DNA of 64,000 nt from the NCBI RefSeq assembly GCF_000383615.1, contig NZ_KB911583.1, forward strand, positions 1 through 64,000, read 5' to 3'. Origin of the DNA: Streptomyces canus 299MFChir4.1 (GTDB lineage Bacteria; Actinomycetota; Actinomycetes; Streptomycetales; Streptomycetaceae). This document shows positions 61,980 through 64,000 of the stretch, piece after piece. The translations under genes were made by a program, and so were the position numbers. The notes beneath the pieces are model-generated. The model did no database searches. It was given only the letters and a program-made list of their open reading frames with translations, and was not told where the DNA came from. Position 1 is the stretch's first letter. The number at the start of each line of letters is the position of its first letter.

Positions 61980-62831
61980 CGTGAGGTTGGTGCCGGTGCC
62001 GGCCGGGGTTGGGTCAGCGAGGCGCCCGGTGTGTTTCTGAGCCGCTGAGGACTGTCGAGCGGGCGCTGCCCGGGCTTGCGCACTGCGCGCGTCGGGTCGG
62101 CGGCCACTGGCAGGAGCACGGTGACGTCCGTGGCCGTCCTGGCCTTGGGGCCCTGCACCGACAACACCCGACCTCGTGACGCCGTGTCCGGCGAGGACGG
62201 GCTGCGGCCAGAAGGCGGCCGTAGCCCCACGAGGTTGTTCGAAGAGCGCCGGCTCGCGTAGCGAGCCGCCGGTGTCACTGCCGCCTGCCGTGGCGAGCGG
62301 CCACGTCCCGTAGGCAGCACTGCGCCCGGAGCACCCCCGCGCCCGGAACGCCCCTGCGCCCGGTTCGCCCGCGCTGCGGGATACGGGTACGGGCGCATCG
62401 GCGACAGCCTCCGGCGCGCTCATGCGCGCGGATGTCGGTGAGGCGTGGCCCGGTGGCCGCGGCGGTCCCGCACCGCGGCGGACCGACACAGTCAGTGACG
62501 ATGCGGAAGGCTTGGGCCAAGGCTCCGGAGGGGTGCCGGAGAGCCTGTCGTACCCCGGGTACGGGTCCGCGCGGCGATCGAGGTGTGCGTACGGCCTGGG
62601 CCCTCGTCTGTCGTGCGTGACCGGTTCTGACCAGGGCTGATCGGTATTCACTCGTTCGGGTAAGGCGGGCCGGTCGGCTTGTCGGTCTGTCGTGCGAGTC
62701 CTCATACCAGAGCGGGACGCTCCGCGGAGGAGTTTGTCAACTGCCGCTCGCACATGATGCGTTGGCGACTACTGTGAGTGTCCGCCGGGCGACGAGGGGT
62801 TGAAGTCTTCGGTTCTCTCGACCGGTACGCC
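61980..62831. other. Region without a recognised gene
   Basis: About 850 bp between the MBL gene and the earliest possible start of the sensor gene hold no open frame with convincing Streptomyces codon pattern or known homology. Visible items are a hairpin GGCTCGC-GTA-GCGAGCC (62251-62267), which may end the MBL transcript, and the near-palindrome GTACCCCGGGTAC (62550-62562). A promoter for the downstream conservon is expected near the 3' end but is not identifiable by eye. Confidence 0.5.
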
Positions 62832-63032
62832 ATGACGCATGCCCACGGCGAACAGCCGAGGCGCGGGGAGGAGGGAGGCGACGCGCCGGTGACCGATGAC
62901 CATGCCGCCGCGCGAGCCGCCCGGCAACCCGCCCCGAAGCCCGTGGGGGCACCCGCCGGAGCCCGCCGACCCGGGCCGGGCGGCCCGGAGCCCTCCGGCC
63001 CACAGGACCGACGGACCAGTACAAGGACACCG

Positions 63033-64000
63033 ATGTCTCACCTCCGCGCACCGGCCGCACGCGCAGACCGCCGTGAGGGCGGGCGGCACGGGCGGCCGGT
63101 CGCCCGCCCCGCCCCCTCGCTGCCCGAGACGCACATACGGCCGCAACTGCTGCGGCTGGCCGTGCTGCCGCCGATCGCGGTCGCCCTCAGCGGCTGCGCG
63201 GCCGTCCTGTTCACCGTGCGCTCCACCGGGGCACAACCCGGCCTCATCCTGTGGAGTGTTCTGGCCGGCGCGGTCTCGGTCACCTTCGCGGGCATCGCCA
63301 TCGCCGCCGTCGCGGCCGACCGCGCCGCGAAATCGGTGAGCGACCGCGTGGGCGCGCTGCGCCGCAGCAGCGCGCGCCGCGAGGCCGACCTGCGGGCCCT
63401 GGTCGACGGGCTGCGCCGCGGCGAGCTTCCGCCGGGGCGTGGCCCGGGCACGGGTCCGCCCGAGAACGCCGACGACTTCGACCTGCTCGCCGCCGACCTG
63501 GCCCGCGCCCACGACGGGGCCGTCACCGCCGTCGTCCAGGCCGCCCAGCTCTCCAGCCAGGCAGGCAGCGAACAGAAACTGGAGGTCTTCGTCAACCTGG
63601 CGCGGCGCCTTCAGTCGCTCGTGCACCGGGAGATCTCGATCCTCGACGAGCTGGAGAACGAGATCGAGGACCCCGACCTGCTCAAGGGGCTCTTCCACGT
63701 CGACCACCTCGCCACCCGTATCCGCCGGCACGCCGAGAACCTCGCCGTCCTCGGCGGTGCCGTCTCGCGCCGGCAGTGGAGCAACCCCGTCTCGATGACC
63801 GAGGTGCTGCGCTCCGCCATCGCCGAGGTCGAGCAGTACTCGCGGGTCAAGCTCGTGCCGCCGATCGACGGCACACTGCGCGGGCACGCCGTCGCCGACG
63901 TCATCCATCTGCTCGCCGAACTGGTCGAGAACGCCACGGTGTTCTCGGCGCCGCACACCCAGGTGCTGCTGCGCGCCAACCTCGTGACCTCCGGGCTCGC
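63033..64000 (+). CDS. Conservon-type sensor histidine kinase (CvnA-like), 5' part
   Basis: An open frame runs off the window end with 322 complete codons. It has a basic Pro/Arg-rich head, two membrane spans (about 41-62 and 74-97) and a short HAMP-like charged linker. The kinase-like helix is EVFVNLARRLQSLVHREISI, then LDELENEIEDPDLLKGLFHV, and the N box of the HATPase is LLAELVENATVFSAP. This is the pattern of CvnA proteins that work with roadblock, DUF742 and small-GTPase partners. The ATG at 63033 has AAGGA upstream; in-frame starts at 62889 (GTG) and 62832 (ATG) would add 48 or 67 Pro/Arg-rich residues. The small-protein partners would lie beyond the window. Confidence 0.8.
   Translation, partial: MSHLRAPAARADRREGGRHGRPVARPAPSLPETHIRPQLLRLAVLPPIAVALSGCAAVLFTVRSTGAQPGLILWSVLAGAVSVTFAGIAIAAVAADRAAKSVSDRVGALRRSSARREADLRALVDGLRRGELPPGRGPGTGPPENADDFDLLAADLARAHDGAVTAVVQAAQLSSQAGSEQKLEVFVNLARRLQSLVHREISILDELENEIEDPDLLKGLFHVDHLATRIRRHAENLAVLGGAVSRRQWSNPVSMTEVLRSAIAEVEQYSRVKLVPPIDGTLRGHAVADVIHLLAELVENATVFSAPHTQVLLRANLVTSGL

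Noticed and set aside
61634..62398. Minus-strand 254-codon frame covering the MBL 3' end and the gap
   Set aside because: It is Arg/Pro/Ser-rich with no recognisable domain, its 3' part is antisense to the MBL gene and it has no ribosome site. Not supported as a gene.

Overview
The window reads as part of a Streptomyces chromosome. GC is very high with strong third-position bias, GTG/TTG starts and ATGA/GTGA/TGATG gene overlaps are frequent, and marker families of the genus are present: a hopanoid operon with MEP-pathway genes, a conservon-type sensor, LPFR and DUF6126 small proteins, and a c-di-AMP riboswitch in front of an M23/LysM peptidase. From memory, the gene order resembles the S. coelicolor SCO672x-SCO679x region; this could not be checked here. 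No tRNA, rRNA, CRISPR array, insertion sequence or prophage was seen.

Left part (1-10.6 kb): a small membrane protein; a saccharopine-dehydrogenase-like oxidoreductase (minus strand); a beta-oxidation operon (alpha-methylacyl-CoA racemase, acyl-CoA dehydrogenase, thiolase, FadB) suited to methyl-branched fatty acids; a MerR regulator divergent from an amino-acid permease; and a macrodomain protein. At 10.6-11.1 kb there is gene debris: the start of a PfkB kinase joined to the second half of a DUF6766 gene.

11.1-28 kb: three secreted peptidases (M1, S15, M14), a BCCT transporter, a protein of unknown function, an ABC-F protein, Tex, an LPFR small protein, an SCO6745-type protein, GlxA plus DJ-1, an enoyl-CoA hydratase, an HdeD-like protein and an anti-sigma-type ATPase.

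28-38.4 kb: type-1 IPP isomerase, a cation diffusion facilitator and GalE, then a seven-gene block. It holds two CDP-alcohol phosphotransferases (one fused to a DUF5941 region), a nucleotidyltransferase, a glycerol-1-phosphate-dehydrogenase-like enzyme, a GT2 glycosyltransferase and a TagG/TagH-like ABC exporter. Together they look like a pathway that makes, activates, assembles and exports a polyol-phosphate surface glycopolymer. This is the least described system in the window.

38.4-52.3 kb: the hopanoid operon: hpnC, hpnD, a 49-aa coupled small ORF, hpnE, polyprenyl diphosphate synthase, shc, hpnG, hpnH, ispG, dxs and hpnO. It runs from isoprenoid precursor supply to aminobacteriohopanetriol. 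Its promoter region contains nested inverted repeats and a possible short leader ORF. A following XRE-cupin regulator and DUF6126 protein have two TTGCCTCnGAGGCAA-type operators 20 bp apart.

52.3-64 kb: a tyrosine phosphatase and a divergent GH36 alpha-galactosidase separated by two TTGTCCACA DnaA boxes; a folded leader element; a c-di-AMP riboswitch with an M23/LysM peptidase; a Tat-exported DUF6250-like protein; an SGNH hydrolase; a TetR regulator; a Glu/Leu/Phe/Val dehydrogenase; an MBL-fold hydrolase; about 1 kb with no recognised gene; and the 5' part of a conservon-type sensor kinase cut by the window end.
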